Source: Pedococcus badiiscoriae (GTDB lineage: Bacteria; Actinomycetota; Actinomycetes; Actinomycetales; Dermatophilaceae). From it: a stretch of DNA of 64,000 nt. The stretch lies in assembly GCF_013408925.1 (NCBI RefSeq), contig NZ_JACCAB010000001.1, forward strand, positions 2,480,001 through 2,544,000, in the 5' to 3' direction. This document shows, piece after piece, positions 38,084 to 47,993 of the stretch (positions within the stretch are counted from its first letter, which is position 1; every line of letters begins with the position of its first letter). The notes beneath the pieces are model-generated. The model was not told where the DNA came from and did not search any database. It saw only the letters and a program-made list of their open reading frames with translations. Both the position numbers and the translations under genes were made by a program.

Positions 38084-39483
38084 ACACCGACGTTCTCTCC
38101 CTGCTGCACCCGGCCCTCACCGCGGCCGATGCCGCCAAGCTCCCGGACATCCCGGCTGCGCGGCTGATCCCGGCGGCGCTGCTCGGCATCGCCGTCATCG
38201 TCCTGTTGATCACGCGGTTCAAGCTGCACCCGTTCCTCGGGCTGACCCTGGGTTCGCTCACGGTCGGCGCCGTGGCGGGCGTGACGATGTCGGACACGAT
38301 CGCCAGCTTCACCAAGGGCTTCGGCGCCACCGCGGCGGGGGTCGGCACGCTGATCGCGCTCGGCGCCATGTTCGGCAAGCTGCTCGCCGACTCCGGTGGC
38401 GCGGACGAGATCGTCGACACCATTGTCGGCCGGTCCTCGGCCCGCACGCTGCCGTGGGCGATGGCTGGCGTAGGCGCCCTGATCGGGCTGCCGATGTTCT
38501 TCGAGATCGGTCTGGTCCTGCTGATGCCCGTGATCTTCCTGGTCGCGCGCCGTTCCGGGCTGTCGATCATCAAGGTCGGAATCCCCGCGCTCGCCGGCCT
38601 GTCCGCCATGCACGGACTGGTGCCCCCGCACCCCGGGCCCCTCGTCGCCATCGACGCCCTCAAGGCCAACCTCGGGCTCACCCTGGGCTTCGGTGTCCTC
38701 GTGGCCCTGCCGACCGTCGCCATCGCGGGTCCGCTGTTCGCCCGTTTCGCCGGCCGCTGGGTCGACGTCCCGGCACCGACGCTGTTCGCCACCGACGAGC
38801 GCGACGCCAGGCTCGAGCGCCCGAGCTTCGCCGTGACCCTGCTCGCCGTCCTCACGCCCGTCGTCCTGATGATGGGCAAGGCGCTCGCGGACATCTTCGC
38901 CGCTGACACCAACCCGGTCCGGACCGCGCTCGACTTCCTCGGGACGCCGCTCGTCGCGCTGCTCATCGCCGTCATCGTGGGCATGTTCACCCTCGGCCGT
39001 GGCGCCGGCATGGGCACCAAGGAGCTCGCCTCCTCGCTCGAGAAGGCGCTGCCGCCCATCGCCGGCATCCTGCTCATCGTCTCGGCCGGTGGCGGTTTCA
39101 AGCAGACGCTCGTCGACACCGGGATCGGTGGCCTCGTCGCTGACTGGGTGAAGGGCAGCGGCGTGAGCGTCCTGCTGCTCGCCTGGGTCGTGGCGGTCCT
39201 GATCCGCCTCGCGACCGGTTCGGCCACGGTGGCCACCGTCACGGCCTCCGGCATCCTCGCGCCGCTCGCCACCGGGATGAGCACCCCCCACGTCTCGCTG
39301 CTCGTCCTCGCGATCGGCGCCGGCTCGGTGTTCTTCTCGCACGTCAACGACGCCGGCTTCTGGCTGGTCAAGGAGTACTTCGGCCTCTCCGTCGGCCAGA
39401 CCCTCAAGACGTGGTCGCTGATGGAGACCCTGCTGTCGGTGTCCGGCCTCGTGTTCGTCCTGGTTCTCGGTCTGGTGGTCTGA
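38080..39483 (+). CDS. GntP-family gluconate:H+ symporter
   Basis: A 467-residue membrane protein with about 12 hydrophobic segments. GntP-family signatures are visible: GAMFGKLLADSGGADEIVDT, LPMFFEIGLVLLMPV, GLVPPHPGPLVAID, SAGGGFKQTLVDTGIG and FSHVNDAGFWLVKEYF. Overlap with gntK and divergence from the regulator indicate gluconate uptake. Transcription ends in a paired-octamer hairpin. Confidence 0.92.
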   Translation: MNTDVLSLLHPALTAADAAKLPDIPAARLIPAALLGIAVIVLLITRFKLHPFLGLTLGSLTVGAVAGVTMSDTIASFTKGFGATAAGVGTLIALGAMFGKLLADSGGADEIVDTIVGRSSARTLPWAMAGVGALIGLPMFFEIGLVLLMPVIFLVARRSGLSIIKVGIPALAGLSAMHGLVPPHPGPLVAIDALKANLGLTLGFGVLVALPTVAIAGPLFARFAGRWVDVPAPTLFATDERDARLERPSFAVTLLAVLTPVVLMMGKALADIFAADTNPVRTALDFLGTPLVALLIAVIVGMFTLGRGAGMGTKELASSLEKALPPIAGILLIVSAGGGFKQTLVDTGIGGLVADWVKGSGVSVLLLAWVVAVLIRLATGSATVATVTASGILAPLATGMSTPHVSLLVLAIGAGSVFFSHVNDAGFWLVKEYFGLSVGQTLKTWSLMETLLSVSGLVFVLVLGLVV

Positions 39484-39503
39484 GCCGGCCCGCAACACCA
39501 GCT

Positions 39504-39541
39504 CAGGTATGCCGCGTGGCCCCGGCCACGCGGCATACCTG
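39504..39541 (+). terminator. Paired-octamer hairpin after the gluconate operon
   Basis: Perfect 18-bp arms (outer ends CAGGTATGCCGCG) with a 2-base centre. The outer segments are inverted copies of GTATGCCG. It lies 20 bases after the permease stop and serves as the probable terminator. Confidence 0.75.
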
Positions 39542-39591
39542 CGTTCTGGGGCGGTCGGGGCGGGGGCGAGGTGCCATTAGAGTTGTGTCTC

Positions 39592-40707
39592 GTGGCCGTC
39601 GACTTCCAGCAAGAGATCAAGCAGCTCCGCAGCACCATGGACTCGGTGCGCGAGGTGACCGACCTGGCGTCGGTCAAGCAGCAGATCGCCGAGCTCGAGG
39701 CCAAGGCGTCGGCACCCGACCTCTGGGACGACCCGGACGCGGCGCAGCTGGTCACCTCGGCGCTGTCGCGCGCGAACGCCGAGTACGAGCGGGTCGTCGA
39801 GATGGACTCGCGCATCGAGGACCTCGAGGTGCTCGTCGAGATGGGCACCGAGGACGGCGGGGACGCCGCGACGATGGTCGAGGCGGAGCGCGAGCTGGCC
39901 TCCCTCCAGAAGGCGGTCGGTGAGCTCGAGGTCCGCACCCTGCTGTCGGGGGAGTACGACGCCCGCGAGGCGGTCGTCACCATCCGCTCCGGTGCCGGTG
40001 GCGTCGACGCCGCGGACTTCGCCGAGATGCTCATGCGGATGTACCTGCGCTGGGCGGAGCGGCACGGCTACCCGACCCAGGTGATGGACACGTCCTACGC
40101 CGAGGAGGCCGGCCTGAAGTCGGCGACCTTCGAGGTCAACGTGCCCTACGCGTTCGGCAACCTGTCGGTCGAGGCCGGCACCCACCGGCTCGTGCGGATC
40201 AGCCCGTTCGACAACCAGGGGCGACGCCAGACGAGCTTTGCCGCCGTCGAGGTCATCCCGCTCATCGAGCAGACCGACCACATCGAGATCCCCGAGAACG
40301 AGATCAAGGTCGACGTGTTCCGCTCCAGCGGTCCCGGTGGCCAGAGCGTCAACACCACGGACTCCGCCGTCCGGATGACCCACATCCCGACCGGGATCGT
40401 GGTCTCGATGCAGAACGAGAAGTCGCAGATCCAGAACCGCGCGGCCGCCCTGCGGGTCCTGCAGTCACGACTGCTGCTCCAGCGCCAGGCCGAGGAGGCC
40501 GCCGAGCGCAAGGAGATGGCCGGCGACGTCAAGGCCAGCTGGGGCGACCAGATGCGGTCCTACGTGCTGCAGCCCTACCAGATGGTCAAGGACCTGCGGA
40601 CCGAGTATGAGGTCGGCAACCCGTCGGCGGTCTTTGACGGGGACATCGACGGCTTCATCGAGGCCGGGGTCCGGTGGCGCAAGGAGCAGCAGAAGCAGGA
40701 GGGCTGA
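39592..40707 (+). CDS. prfB: Peptide chain release factor 2
   Basis: Recognises UGA/UAA stop codons and releases the peptide. It is 371 residues. The anticodon-like tripeptide SPF is in [15 protein letters not shown], and the catalytic GGQ is at about residues 247-249 in [20 protein letters not shown] 39592 gives the usual [18 protein letters not shown] start. The E. coli-type in-frame UGA frameshift site is absent. It precedes ftsE, as in other actinobacteria. Confidence 0.95.
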   Translation: MAVDFQQEIKQLRSTMDSVREVTDLASVKQQIAELEAKASAPDLWDDPDAAQLVTSALSRANAEYERVVEMDSRIEDLEVLVEMGTEDGGDAATMVEAERELASLQKAVGELEVRTLLSGEYDAREAVVTIRSGAGGVDAADFAEMLMRMYLRWAERHGYPTQVMDTSYAEEAGLKSATFEVNVPYAFGNLSVEAGTHRLVRISPFDNQGRRQTSFAAVEVIPLIEQTDHIEIPENEIKVDVFRSSGPGGQSVNTTDSAVRMTHIPTGIVVSMQNEKSQIQNRAAALRVLQSRLLLQRQAEEAAERKEMAGDVKASWGDQMRSYVLQPYQMVKDLRTEYEVGNPSAVFDGDIDGFIEAGVRWRKEQQKQEG

Positions 40708-40892
40708 CCTCAGCCCGTTCGTCGGCCAGGCCGCAGCTTGATGGGCCGTGCGGCTGCGCCGCAACGCCGAGAAGGCGAGGCTGCGCGGCATACCAAGGTT
40801 GGCGACCTATCCTCGGGTGGGTCGTGCGCGGGAGCGCGCATCGACCTGTATGCCGTCCCATTCGTTCTCCCCGTAAGGCTCACCTCGCGCGC

Positions 40893-41582
40893 ATGATCCG
40901 TTTCGAGAACGTCAGCAAGGTCTACGCCCGGTCCACCCGACCGGCGCTCAGCGACATCAACCTCGAGATCGAGCGCGGCGAGTTCGTCTTCGTGGTCGGG
41001 GCCTCCGGGTCCGGCAAGTCCACGTTGTTGCGCCTGGTCCTCAAGGAGGAGGGCGTCTCGCAGGGCAGCGTGCTCGTCGCCGGCCAGGAGGTCGGCAGCC
41101 TGCCGCACCGCAAGGTGCCCCGGCTGCGGCGCGAGATCGGGACGGTGTTCCAGGACTTCAGGCTGCTGCCGAACAAGACCGTCTACCAGAACGTCGCCTT
41201 CGCCCTGCAGGTGCTCGGGCGCTCCGGGCACGCCATCCGGCAGGTCGTGCCGGAGACCCTGGAGATGGTCGGGCTCGAGGGCAAGGAGAAGCGGCTCCCG
41301 CACGAGCTGTCCGGTGGTGAGCAGCAGCGCGTGGCGATCGCGCGGGCCTTCGTCAACAAGCCGCCGATCCTGCTGTGCGACGAGCCCACCGGAAACCTCG
41401 ACCCGACCACGAGCCTGGACATCGTGCGACTGCTCGACCGGATCAACCGGACCGGCACCACGATCGTGATGGCCACGCACGACGACGACATCGTCGACCA
41501 GCTGCGCAAGCGGGTCGTCGAGCTCAAGAACGGCCACATCGTCCGCGACGAGAACAAGGGCGTCTACGGCAGCGGCAGCTGA
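40893..41582 (+). CDS. ftsE: Cell division ATP-binding protein FtsE
   Basis: ABC ATPase that drives FtsX to activate septal peptidoglycan hydrolases. It is 229 residues. Walker [12 protein letters not shown], the Q-loop in [14 protein letters not shown], the signature [14 protein letters not shown] and Walker [14 protein letters not shown] are visible. ATG 40893 is the first start giving [11 protein letters not shown]. The 185-base gap behind prfB carries two unpaired GTATGCCG octamers. Confidence 0.95.
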   Translation: MIRFENVSKVYARSTRPALSDINLEIERGEFVFVVGASGSGKSTLLRLVLKEEGVSQGSVLVAGQEVGSLPHRKVPRLRREIGTVFQDFRLLPNKTVYQNVAFALQVLGRSGHAIRQVVPETLEMVGLEGKEKRLPHELSGGEQQRVAIARAFVNKPPILLCDEPTGNLDPTTSLDIVRLLDRINRTGTTIVMATHDDDIVDQLRKRVVELKNGHIVRDENKGVYGSGS

Positions 41583-41671
41583 CCGTCCGGCTCGCCCCCC
41601 GCCTCACCCCTGACAGACCTGACCCGACGCCAGCCAGCACGGCCCCCGGAAAGCACTGGAGACCCACCCCC

Positions 41672-42577
41672 ATGCGACTGCAGTTCATGCTCAGCGAGAT
41701 CGCGATCGGCCTGCGCCGGAACCTGTCCATCGCCGTGTCGGTGATGCTGGTGACGATGGTGTCGGTCTACCTCATGGGCATCGGGTTCCTCGCCCAGGGA
41801 CAGGTCAACACCCTCAAGGGCTACTGGTACGACCGCATCCAGGTCTCGATCTTCATGTGCGGCAAGGACTCGCTCGACGTCAACTGCGGCGGCAAGGCCG
41901 TGACGGTGGAGCAGCGGAACGCGCTGAAGGCCCAGCTCGACCAGATGAAGCCGCTCGTCAAGAACGTCTACTACGAGTCCGAGCAGCAGGCCTTCGACCG
42001 GTTCAAGGAGCAGTACCGCAACTCCCCGCTGTCGGACTACCTGCAGGTCGGCGACATCCCGCAGAACTTCCGCGTCCAGCTCAGCGATCCCAAGAAGTAC
42101 GACGTCGTCGTGAGCGCCTTCCAGGGCGCACCGGGCGTCGGGCGGGTGCAGGACCAGCAGAAGACGCTCGACAAGCTCTTCACCGTGATGAACGTGGTGA
42201 CCATCGGGTCCCTGTTCCTCGCAGGTCTGATGGTGCTGTGCTCGGTCCTGCTGATGGCGACCACCATCCGGCAGGCCGCCTTCAGCAGGCGACGCGAGAC
42301 CGGCATCATGAAGCTGGTCGGCGCCTCGAACTTCACCATCCGGCTGCCCTTCGTCATGGAGACGGTCCTGGCAGCGCTCACCGGCACCGGTCTGGCCATC
42401 GCCGGGCTGTGGGTGACTGCCGACTCCTTGCTGCCCCGCGTCTCGGCGGTCCTGCAGGACGCTCCGCTGGTCGGCACGACCGACATCTGGTTCATCGCCC
42501 CGTGGCTCGTCGGCTTCATGCTGGTCGTGTCGGTGCTGACCTCCTGGGCCACGCTGCGCCGCTACCTGCGCGTCTGA
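41672..42577 (+). CDS. ftsX: Cell division membrane protein FtsX
   Basis: Transmembrane partner of FtsE, 301 residues. The N-terminal membrane segment (NLSIAVSVMLVTMVSVYLMG) is followed by an extracellular loop (residues about 45-165) with two cysteines (FMCGKDSLDVNCGG), the domain that contacts hydrolases. Three C-terminal membrane helices carry the MacB-like FtsX domain (RRETGIMKLVGASNF). It is flanked by ftsE and an M23 peptidase gene. Confidence 0.94.
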   Translation: MRLQFMLSEIAIGLRRNLSIAVSVMLVTMVSVYLMGIGFLAQGQVNTLKGYWYDRIQVSIFMCGKDSLDVNCGGKAVTVEQRNALKAQLDQMKPLVKNVYYESEQQAFDRFKEQYRNSPLSDYLQVGDIPQNFRVQLSDPKKYDVVVSAFQGAPGVGRVQDQQKTLDKLFTVMNVVTIGSLFLAGLMVLCSVLLMATTIRQAAFSRRRETGIMKLVGASNFTIRLPFVMETVLAALTGTGLAIAGLWVTADSLLPRVSAVLQDAPLVGTTDIWFIAPWLVGFMLVVSVLTSWATLRRYLRV

Positions 42578-42703
42578 CCGGCGGACGCAGCCGGCCCCGA
42601 GCGGCGCCGCCGCGGGGCCTGACCGGCGCCCATCCCGGTCCATCGGAGGACTCACGGCGGGGATCCCTAGAAACAGGTGTGGTGTGTGTTACCAATGTGG
42701 CCT

Positions 42704-44047
42704 ATGAGCGCAATCTTCCGGCGTCGTCACGCGTCTCATCGTGTCCGCCTGACGGCCCTCGGGCTGGCCGTGGCCTGTTCCCTCGGTGTCGCGACGCCGT
42801 CGGTGGCTGCTCCGGGCGTGTCGCCGTCGCTCAGTGCCGCGGCCCCCGGGACCACCGACCCCAACCAGGCCAAGAAGCAGGTGGACAAGGAGATCGAGGC
42901 CCTCAAGGGCGCGCTCGAGGACACCTCGAGCAACCTCAAGGACGCCTACATCGCCCTGCGGCGCACCCAGGCAGCCCTGCCGGTCGCGCAGGCAGCCCTG
43001 GACAGCGCCATCGCCGCCGTGTCGAAGGCGGACACCTACAACGACGAGATGGCCGTCCAGCTCGACGTCGCACGAGCCAACGAGGCGCGGGCCGTCGACG
43101 AGCTCACGGCCACCCGCTCCAAGCTCGCCCAGAGCCGGACCCGCGTGGCCCGCTTCGCCTCCCAGCTCTACCAGGACCAGGGGATGGGCCAGCTGTCGGT
43201 GGCCCTGAGCGCGACCACGCCCGACGACTTCGCCAACCGCATCGCGATGAACGACACGCTCATGGACGTGCAGAACCAGTCGCTGTCCCGACTGGCCACA
43301 GCCAGGGCCACCGCGACCGCCCAGGAAGCCCACATCAAGGCGCTCCAGGTCCAGGTCGAGGCCGCGAAGAAGCAGGCGGAGGCCGCACTGGCGAAGGCCC
43401 AGCAGGCCCGGGCCGCGGCGGCCGCAGCCAAGCAGGCGCTGGACGTGCTCGCAGCCCAGCAGGTCGCCCAGTCCACGAACCTCGCGGCCCAGATGAAGGC
43501 CGAACAGGCCCAGCTCGACGCCGCACAGAAGGAGCAGGCCAGGCTTCAGAGTGTGCTGATCGCGCGCGCCAGGGCCGCGAAAGCAGCCGCAGCGGCGCGC
43601 GCCGCCGCCCTGCGCCGTGCCGGCCAGCGGGTGCCACCCCAGATCACGTCCTCGAGCGGATTCCTTTCCCGCCCGTCGGACGGGTGGATCTCCTCCGAGT
43701 TCGGCATGCGCTACCACCCGATCCTGCACTACTGGCGGCTGCACGCCGGGCGCGACTTCGCGGCCGACTGCGGCACCCCGATCCGCGCCGCCGCGAGCGG
43801 CACGATCATCTCGGCGGGATGGACCGGTGGCTACGGCAACCGCATCATGATCGACCACGGCATCGTCCGCGGGGTCGACCTGGTCACCACCTACAACCAC
43901 ATGAGCCGGTATGTCGTGCAGAGTGGCAGCGTCTCCCGCGGGGAGATCATCGGCTACGTCGGCACGAGCGGTGAGTCCACCGGGTGCCACCTGCACTTCG
44001 AGACCTACGAGGACGGCATACCCAGGGACCCGCGCCGCTGGCTGTGA
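42704..44047 (+). CDS. Coiled-coil M23 peptidoglycan peptidase, likely FtsEX-controlled
   Basis: A 447-residue exported hydrolase. A signal peptide (residues 1-31) leads into a long coiled coil (residues about 45-310, rich in Ala, Lys, Gln and Glu, with VEAAKKQAEAALAKAQQAR). A C-terminal LytM/M23 domain follows with the zinc ligands in LHAGRDFAADCG and GCHLHFET. The architecture is that of EnvC/PcsB-type FtsX partners. Its position right after ftsX suggests septal or cell-separation hydrolysis under FtsEX control. ATG 42704 is preferred to ATG-like starts upstream. The final DGIPRD uses an ATA codon within an octamer. Confidence 0.87.
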   Translation: MSAIFRRRHASHRVRLTALGLAVACSLGVATPSVAAPGVSPSLSAAAPGTTDPNQAKKQVDKEIEALKGALEDTSSNLKDAYIALRRTQAALPVAQAALDSAIAAVSKADTYNDEMAVQLDVARANEARAVDELTATRSKLAQSRTRVARFASQLYQDQGMGQLSVALSATTPDDFANRIAMNDTLMDVQNQSLSRLATARATATAQEAHIKALQVQVEAAKKQAEAALAKAQQARAAAAAAKQALDVLAAQQVAQSTNLAAQMKAEQAQLDAAQKEQARLQSVLIARARAAKAAAAARAAALRRAGQRVPPQITSSSGFLSRPSDGWISSEFGMRYHPILHYWRLHAGRDFAADCGTPIRAAASGTIISAGWTGGYGNRIMIDHGIVRGVDLVTTYNHMSRYVVQSGSVSRGEIIGYVGTSGESTGCHLHFETYEDGIPRDPRRWL

Positions 44048-44196
44048 CGGGACGGGCCCCACGCCACGGCGAGGTCGCACCCGTCGGCGCCGGGAGCAAA
44101 TCCACTGGTGGGCACACCCCGTCGGGCAGGTAGCGTTGCCTCGCTGGTCGGCACCCGACCAGCGAGGAGCAGCAGATCGAAGGACGTGGACGGGCA

Positions 44197-44682
44197 GTGG
44201 CCAAGGAACAGGGTCGCAAGGTGGTGGCGAGCAACAAGAAGGCGCGCCACGACTACCTCATCGAGGACACCTTCGAGGCCGGCATCGTGCTCATGGGCAC
44301 GGAGGTGAAGTCGCTGCGGATGGGGCGCGCGTCGCTGATCGACGGCTACGGCACCTTCCGCGGTGACGAGCTGTGGCTCGAAGGCGTGCACATCCCCGAG
44401 TACGTCAACGGCAACTGGACCAACCACACCCCGCGCCGGCGTCGCAAGCTGCTGCTGCATCGCGCCGAGCTCGCCAAGATCATGAAGAAGTCGTCTGAGA
44501 CCGGGCACACCATCGTGCCGCTCCAGCTGTACTTCAAGGACGGCCACGCGAAGGTCGAGATCGCGATCGCCAAGGGCAAGCGGCAGTACGACAAGCGTCA
44601 CGCCCTGCGCGAGCGTCAGGACACCAGGGACACCCAGCGCGCCCTCAGCCAGGCGCGTCGAGCCTCGGGCAACGGGCGCTAG
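44197..44682 (+). CDS. smpB: SsrA-binding protein
   Basis: Binds tmRNA and escorts it to stalled ribosomes. The 161-residue protein shows [37 protein letters not shown], the [10 protein letters not shown] segment and the basic tail ([19 protein letters not shown]) that occupies the mRNA channel. GTG 44197. Its partner RNA gene ssrA is 8.4 kb downstream rather than adjacent. Confidence 0.95.
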   Translation: MAKEQGRKVVASNKKARHDYLIEDTFEAGIVLMGTEVKSLRMGRASLIDGYGTFRGDELWLEGVHIPEYVNGNWTNHTPRRRRKLLLHRAELAKIMKKSSETGHTIVPLQLYFKDGHAKVEIAIAKGKRQYDKRHALRERQDTRDTQRALSQARRASGNGR

Positions 44683-44685
44683 ACC

Positions 44686-46608
44686 ATGCGGGGGCGCGGG
44701 GGGACGCACCGGTATGCCGCGGGCGCCGGGCTGGCCCTGCTGCTCGCCTTCGCGGCCATGGTGCTGGCCGGGGGGAGCGCGCAGGCCGCGGCGAGCGACG
44801 ACCTGGCCACCCGGTTCCACGTCGACATCAGGGTCAACCACGACGGCTCGGTGGACGTCGCCGAGCACATCACCTGGCACTTCCCGGACGGCGAGGTCCG
44901 CCACGGGATCGAGCGGTTCGTCACGGTGCGGACCGGCTACCAGGACCGCCCGGACACCTACCGCGAGTACCCCATCTCCGACGTCTCGGCCACCTCTCCG
45001 TCAGGGGCACCGGCTGACGTGTCGGTCGACGACGCCACCGACGGGTCCTCGGTGCGGATCCGGGTCGGGCGGCCCGACCAGACGGTGAGTGGCACCCAGA
45101 CCTACGTCGTGCGCTACCACCTCGGCTCCTACGTCAACGGCTTCCCCGACCACGCCGAGCTCTACTACAACCTGGTTTCGGCGTCCGACGACAACACCTA
45201 CCAGGACGTCAGCGCCACGGTCACCGGGGCGAGTCCGATCGACCGGGCCGAGTGCTTCATCGGCGAGTTCGGGTCGACGCAGCGCTGCACCGCGACCCCC
45301 GGCCCGAGTGCCCAGTTCAGCGCCCCCGAAGCGGGCAAGGGGCGGGGGGTCTCGATCCTGGCCTCGCTGCCGATCGCCGACTTCGGCTCGCTCGAGCCGG
45401 TCCTGCACCAGGGCCAGGTGTCCGGGGACGGCACGGTCGTCACCTCGGGCACCTCCAAGGCCCTCGGGCTGCTGTCACTCGGGGCGGGGGTGACGCTGCC
45501 CCTGCTCGCGGCCGGGCTGATGGGCACCCTGGTCTACACGCGCGGACGCGACGAGCAGTTTGCCGGGCTGGTGCCGGGGCTGACCCCGGGGGTCGGACAG
45601 GACGGCCAGGTCGTGAGGGGCCGTTCGGGGCCGGTGACGGTCCGCTTCACCCCGCCGGACGGCGTCCAGCCGGGGCTGGTCGGCACGGTCATCGACGAGG
45701 TCGCCAACACGATCGACGTCTCGGCCACGATCATCGACCTGGCGGCCAGGGGCTACCTGACCATCGCGGAGGAGGAGGGCGGCTTCCTGCGCGGCAAGGA
45801 CTGGCGCCTCACCCGCACCACGCCCACGGCTCAAGAGGCCCAGACACCGCTCCTGCCGTACGAGGAGGCGCTCCTCGCTGGTCTGTTCGACGACGCCCCG
45901 ACGCGGACGCTGTCCAGCCTGAAGAACACTTTCAAGCCCACGCTCCAGCGGGTCCAGGAGCTGATGTACGACGAGGTCGTGCGGCGCGGGTGGTTCCGCC
46001 GGTCGCCCGCCAGCCAGCGCGGGACCTGGACGGGTCTCGGTGGTGCCATCGTGCTCGGGGCGGTGTTCGCGGCGGCCTGGGCCGGAGGGCCGCTCTCCCG
46101 GCTGGGAGCGGGCACCGGCTCGCCGGTCCCGCCGGGCTTCGTGCTGGTCGCGGGCGCGGTCCTCGCCGGGGGCATCGTCGTGTTCCTGGGTCGCCGGATG
46201 GCCGCCCGCACCGCCGAGGGCAGCGCGGTCAACGCCCAGTCGGAGGGCTTCAAGCAGTACCTGGTGACGGCGGAGGCCAACCAGATCAAGTGGGAGGAGG
46301 CGCAGGACATCTTCAGCCGGTACCTGCCCTACGCCATCGTGTTCGGCGTGGTCTCGCAGTGGGCCGCCACGTTCCGGCAGGTCGCCGAGTCCGCGGCCGC
46401 GGCAGGTCACAGCCTGGCTCCTCCCTTGTGGTACCTCGGCGCAGGTCCCTTCGACTACGACGGCATCGCCGCGGACATGGACTCCTTCGCCACGACGGCG
46501 GGCGGGACGTTCACCAGCACCCCGGGCAGCTCGGGCGGCTCGGGGTTCAGCGGGGGCGGCGGCTTCTCCGGCGGTGGCGGCGGCGGGAGCTCGGGCGGTT
46601 CCTGGTAG
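44686..46608 (+). CDS. DUF2207 family membrane protein with Gly-rich C-terminus
   Basis: A 640-residue membrane protein. A signal peptide/anchor (GAGLALLLAFAAMVLAGG) precedes an extracellular beta-rich DUF2207 domain (residues about 35-250: VDIRVNHDGSVDVAEHITW, VRTGYQDRPDTYREYPIS). A transmembrane helix at about 265-285, a cytosolic winged-helix-like region (VIDLAARGYLTIAEEE), two more helices, and a Gly/Ser-rich end (GGGGFSGGGGG) follow. The function of the family is unknown. It starts 3 bases after smpB. Confidence 0.83.
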   Translation: MRGRGGTHRYAAGAGLALLLAFAAMVLAGGSAQAAASDDLATRFHVDIRVNHDGSVDVAEHITWHFPDGEVRHGIERFVTVRTGYQDRPDTYREYPISDVSATSPSGAPADVSVDDATDGSSVRIRVGRPDQTVSGTQTYVVRYHLGSYVNGFPDHAELYYNLVSASDDNTYQDVSATVTGASPIDRAECFIGEFGSTQRCTATPGPSAQFSAPEAGKGRGVSILASLPIADFGSLEPVLHQGQVSGDGTVVTSGTSKALGLLSLGAGVTLPLLAAGLMGTLVYTRGRDEQFAGLVPGLTPGVGQDGQVVRGRSGPVTVRFTPPDGVQPGLVGTVIDEVANTIDVSATIIDLAARGYLTIAEEEGGFLRGKDWRLTRTTPTAQEAQTPLLPYEEALLAGLFDDAPTRTLSSLKNTFKPTLQRVQELMYDEVVRRGWFRRSPASQRGTWTGLGGAIVLGAVFAAAWAGGPLSRLGAGTGSPVPPGFVLVAGAVLAGGIVVFLGRRMAARTAEGSAVNAQSEGFKQYLVTAEANQIKWEEAQDIFSRYLPYAIVFGVVSQWAATFRQVAESAAAAGHSLAPPLWYLGAGPFDYDGIAADMDSFATTAGGTFTSTPGSSGGSGFSGGGGFSGGGGGGSSGGSW

Positions 46609-46640
46609 CCCCTGCGGAACCCTGTCCAAGGCAACGCCGA

Positions 46641-46668
46641 AGATAGGGTTTCTCGTGTAACCTTATCT
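46641..46668. promoter_or_regulatory. 28-bp operator-like inverted repeat upstream of the Fic gene
   Basis: AGATAGGGTT and AACCTTATCT are 10-base arms with one mismatch, separated by 8 bases. They lie 29 bases before the fic start, where an operator would control it. AT-rich compared with its surroundings. The regulator is not identified and could be the Fic protein's own C-terminal helix-turn-helix. Confidence 0.6.
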
Positions 46669-46696
46669 AAGGGCTGACCGAGGAAAGGGTAATGGG

Positions 46697-47893
46697 GTGA
46701 CTGCAACGGCCGCGCTGACGCTGACTTGGGACGACGTGCCCTGGAAGTCGGACGCGTCTCAGCGCCTGTCCCGCACGCAGCGCGCCAGGATCACCAGCAC
46801 GTACAAGGCCGCGGTCCCCGCAGACATCGCGACCATGACATTTGCGATCGACGCCCAGGTCGCAGCCGAGGCGGACGACGCCCGCGACGCGATCGCACGG
46901 TTCGACGCCGAACTGTCGATGATGTTCCCCGATGGCGAGTTCGCCCCCTTGTCGTCCGTGCTTCTGCGCACCGAGTCAGCGTCCTCGTCACAGATCGAGA
47001 ACATCACCGCTGGAGCGCGCGCTCTCGCGCTGGCGGAGATCGGGATCGCAAAGCACGGCAGCAACGCCACGCTCGTCGCCGCGAATGTCGACGCCATGAA
47101 CCGAGCCGTCGCCCTCGCCGACAAGGTCACCCCAGACACGATCCTGGACATCCACGAGGCCCTCATGCGTGGCCAGGACCACGCGAACCCGGGCCGGTTC
47201 CGTGACGAGCAGGTGTGGGTCGGAGCATCACCCACCCCGCACGGCGCCATGTTCGTCCCACCGCACCATGACCGGGTCAGGGCCAGCATCGACGACCTGT
47301 GCGCATTCACCGCACGGACCGACATCCCACTCCTGACCCAAGCCGCCCTGGCCCACGCCCAGTTCGAGACGATCCACCCGTTCAACGACGGCAACGGCCG
47401 CACCGGACGGGCGCTCGTGCACGCCCTCCTCAAGGGTGGCGGCGCAACCACACAGACAACGCTGCCCGTCTCCGCCGGACTCCTCAACGACACGGACGCC
47501 TACTTCGACGCGCTCACCGCCTACAGGCAGGGCGACCCCAGTCCCATCGTCGAACGGTTTGCGCAAGCGTCTTTCTCCGCCGTCGACAACGGACGCCTCC
47601 TGGCCAAGGACCTGAACACTGCCCATCAGGACTGGACGGCGCGCCTGACCATGCGCAGGCACGCCGTCGTCTGGCGGGTTCTGCCAGTCCTCATCAGCCA
47701 GCCCGCGATCACCTCCGCGCTGATCCAGGACCACACGAACGTCTCCCAGCCCGCCGCGGACAACGCGATACGGCAGCTCATGGAAGCCGGGATCGTGGAG
47801 AAGGCCAGCGGCATCCAGCGCAACATCGTGTACCTGGCCAAGGACGTCATCACGGCGCTCGACGAGTTCGCTGCACGCGCCAGGCGGGGGTAA
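46697..47893 (+). CDS. Fic-domain AMP-transferase with class II inhibitory helix and C-terminal winged helix
   Basis: A 398-residue Fic protein; Fic enzymes transfer AMP (or other groups) to hydroxyls on target proteins. The Fic motif HPFNDGNGRTGR is at about residue 228. The autoinhibitory motif (S/T)xxxE(N/G) appears as SSQIEN near residue 97, making this an N-terminally inhibited (class II) protein that needs no separate antitoxin. An N-terminal Fic_N-type domain precedes it, and a winged-helix-like C-terminus follows (LIQDHTNVSQPAADNAIRQ). AGGAAAGGG precedes GTG 46697. Codon use is less GC-biased than in neighbours, including an ATA codon outside any octamer, hinting at horizontal origin. 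Confidence 0.9.
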   Translation: MTATAALTLTWDDVPWKSDASQRLSRTQRARITSTYKAAVPADIATMTFAIDAQVAAEADDARDAIARFDAELSMMFPDGEFAPLSSVLLRTESASSSQIENITAGARALALAEIGIAKHGSNATLVAANVDAMNRAVALADKVTPDTILDIHEALMRGQDHANPGRFRDEQVWVGASPTPHGAMFVPPHHDRVRASIDDLCAFTARTDIPLLTQAALAHAQFETIHPFNDGNGRTGRALVHALLKGGGATTQTTLPVSAGLLNDTDAYFDALTAYRQGDPSPIVERFAQASFSAVDNGRLLAKDLNTAHQDWTARLTMRRHAVVWRVLPVLISQPAITSALIQDHTNVSQPAADNAIRQLMEAGIVEKASGIQRNIVYLAKDVITALDEFAARARRG

Positions 47894-47943
47894 CCGCACC
47901 AACCAGCTCAACGAACCCAGCCCAGCGAACCAAGCCCCACGCA

Positions 47944-47984
47944 CAGGTATGCCGCGCGCGAACGGATCGCGCGCGGCATACCTG
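47944..47984. terminator. Paired-octamer hairpin between the convergent Fic and CsbD genes
   Basis: 17-bp perfect arms beginning CAGGTATGCCGCG with a 7-base centre. It ends 10 bases before the CsbD stop, so it can serve as a bidirectional terminator. Each arm carries GTATGCCG. Confidence 0.75.
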
Positions 47985-47993
47985 AGCAGGGGG

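Noticed and set aside
39592..39700. Programmed frameshift in prfB as in E. coli
   Set aside because: The reading frame is continuous from GTG 39592, with no in-frame UGA or internal Shine-Dalgarno.
46697..47893. Fic protein as part of a two-gene toxin-antitoxin pair
   Set aside because: No small antitoxin gene flanks it, and the inhibitory motif is within the protein itself.
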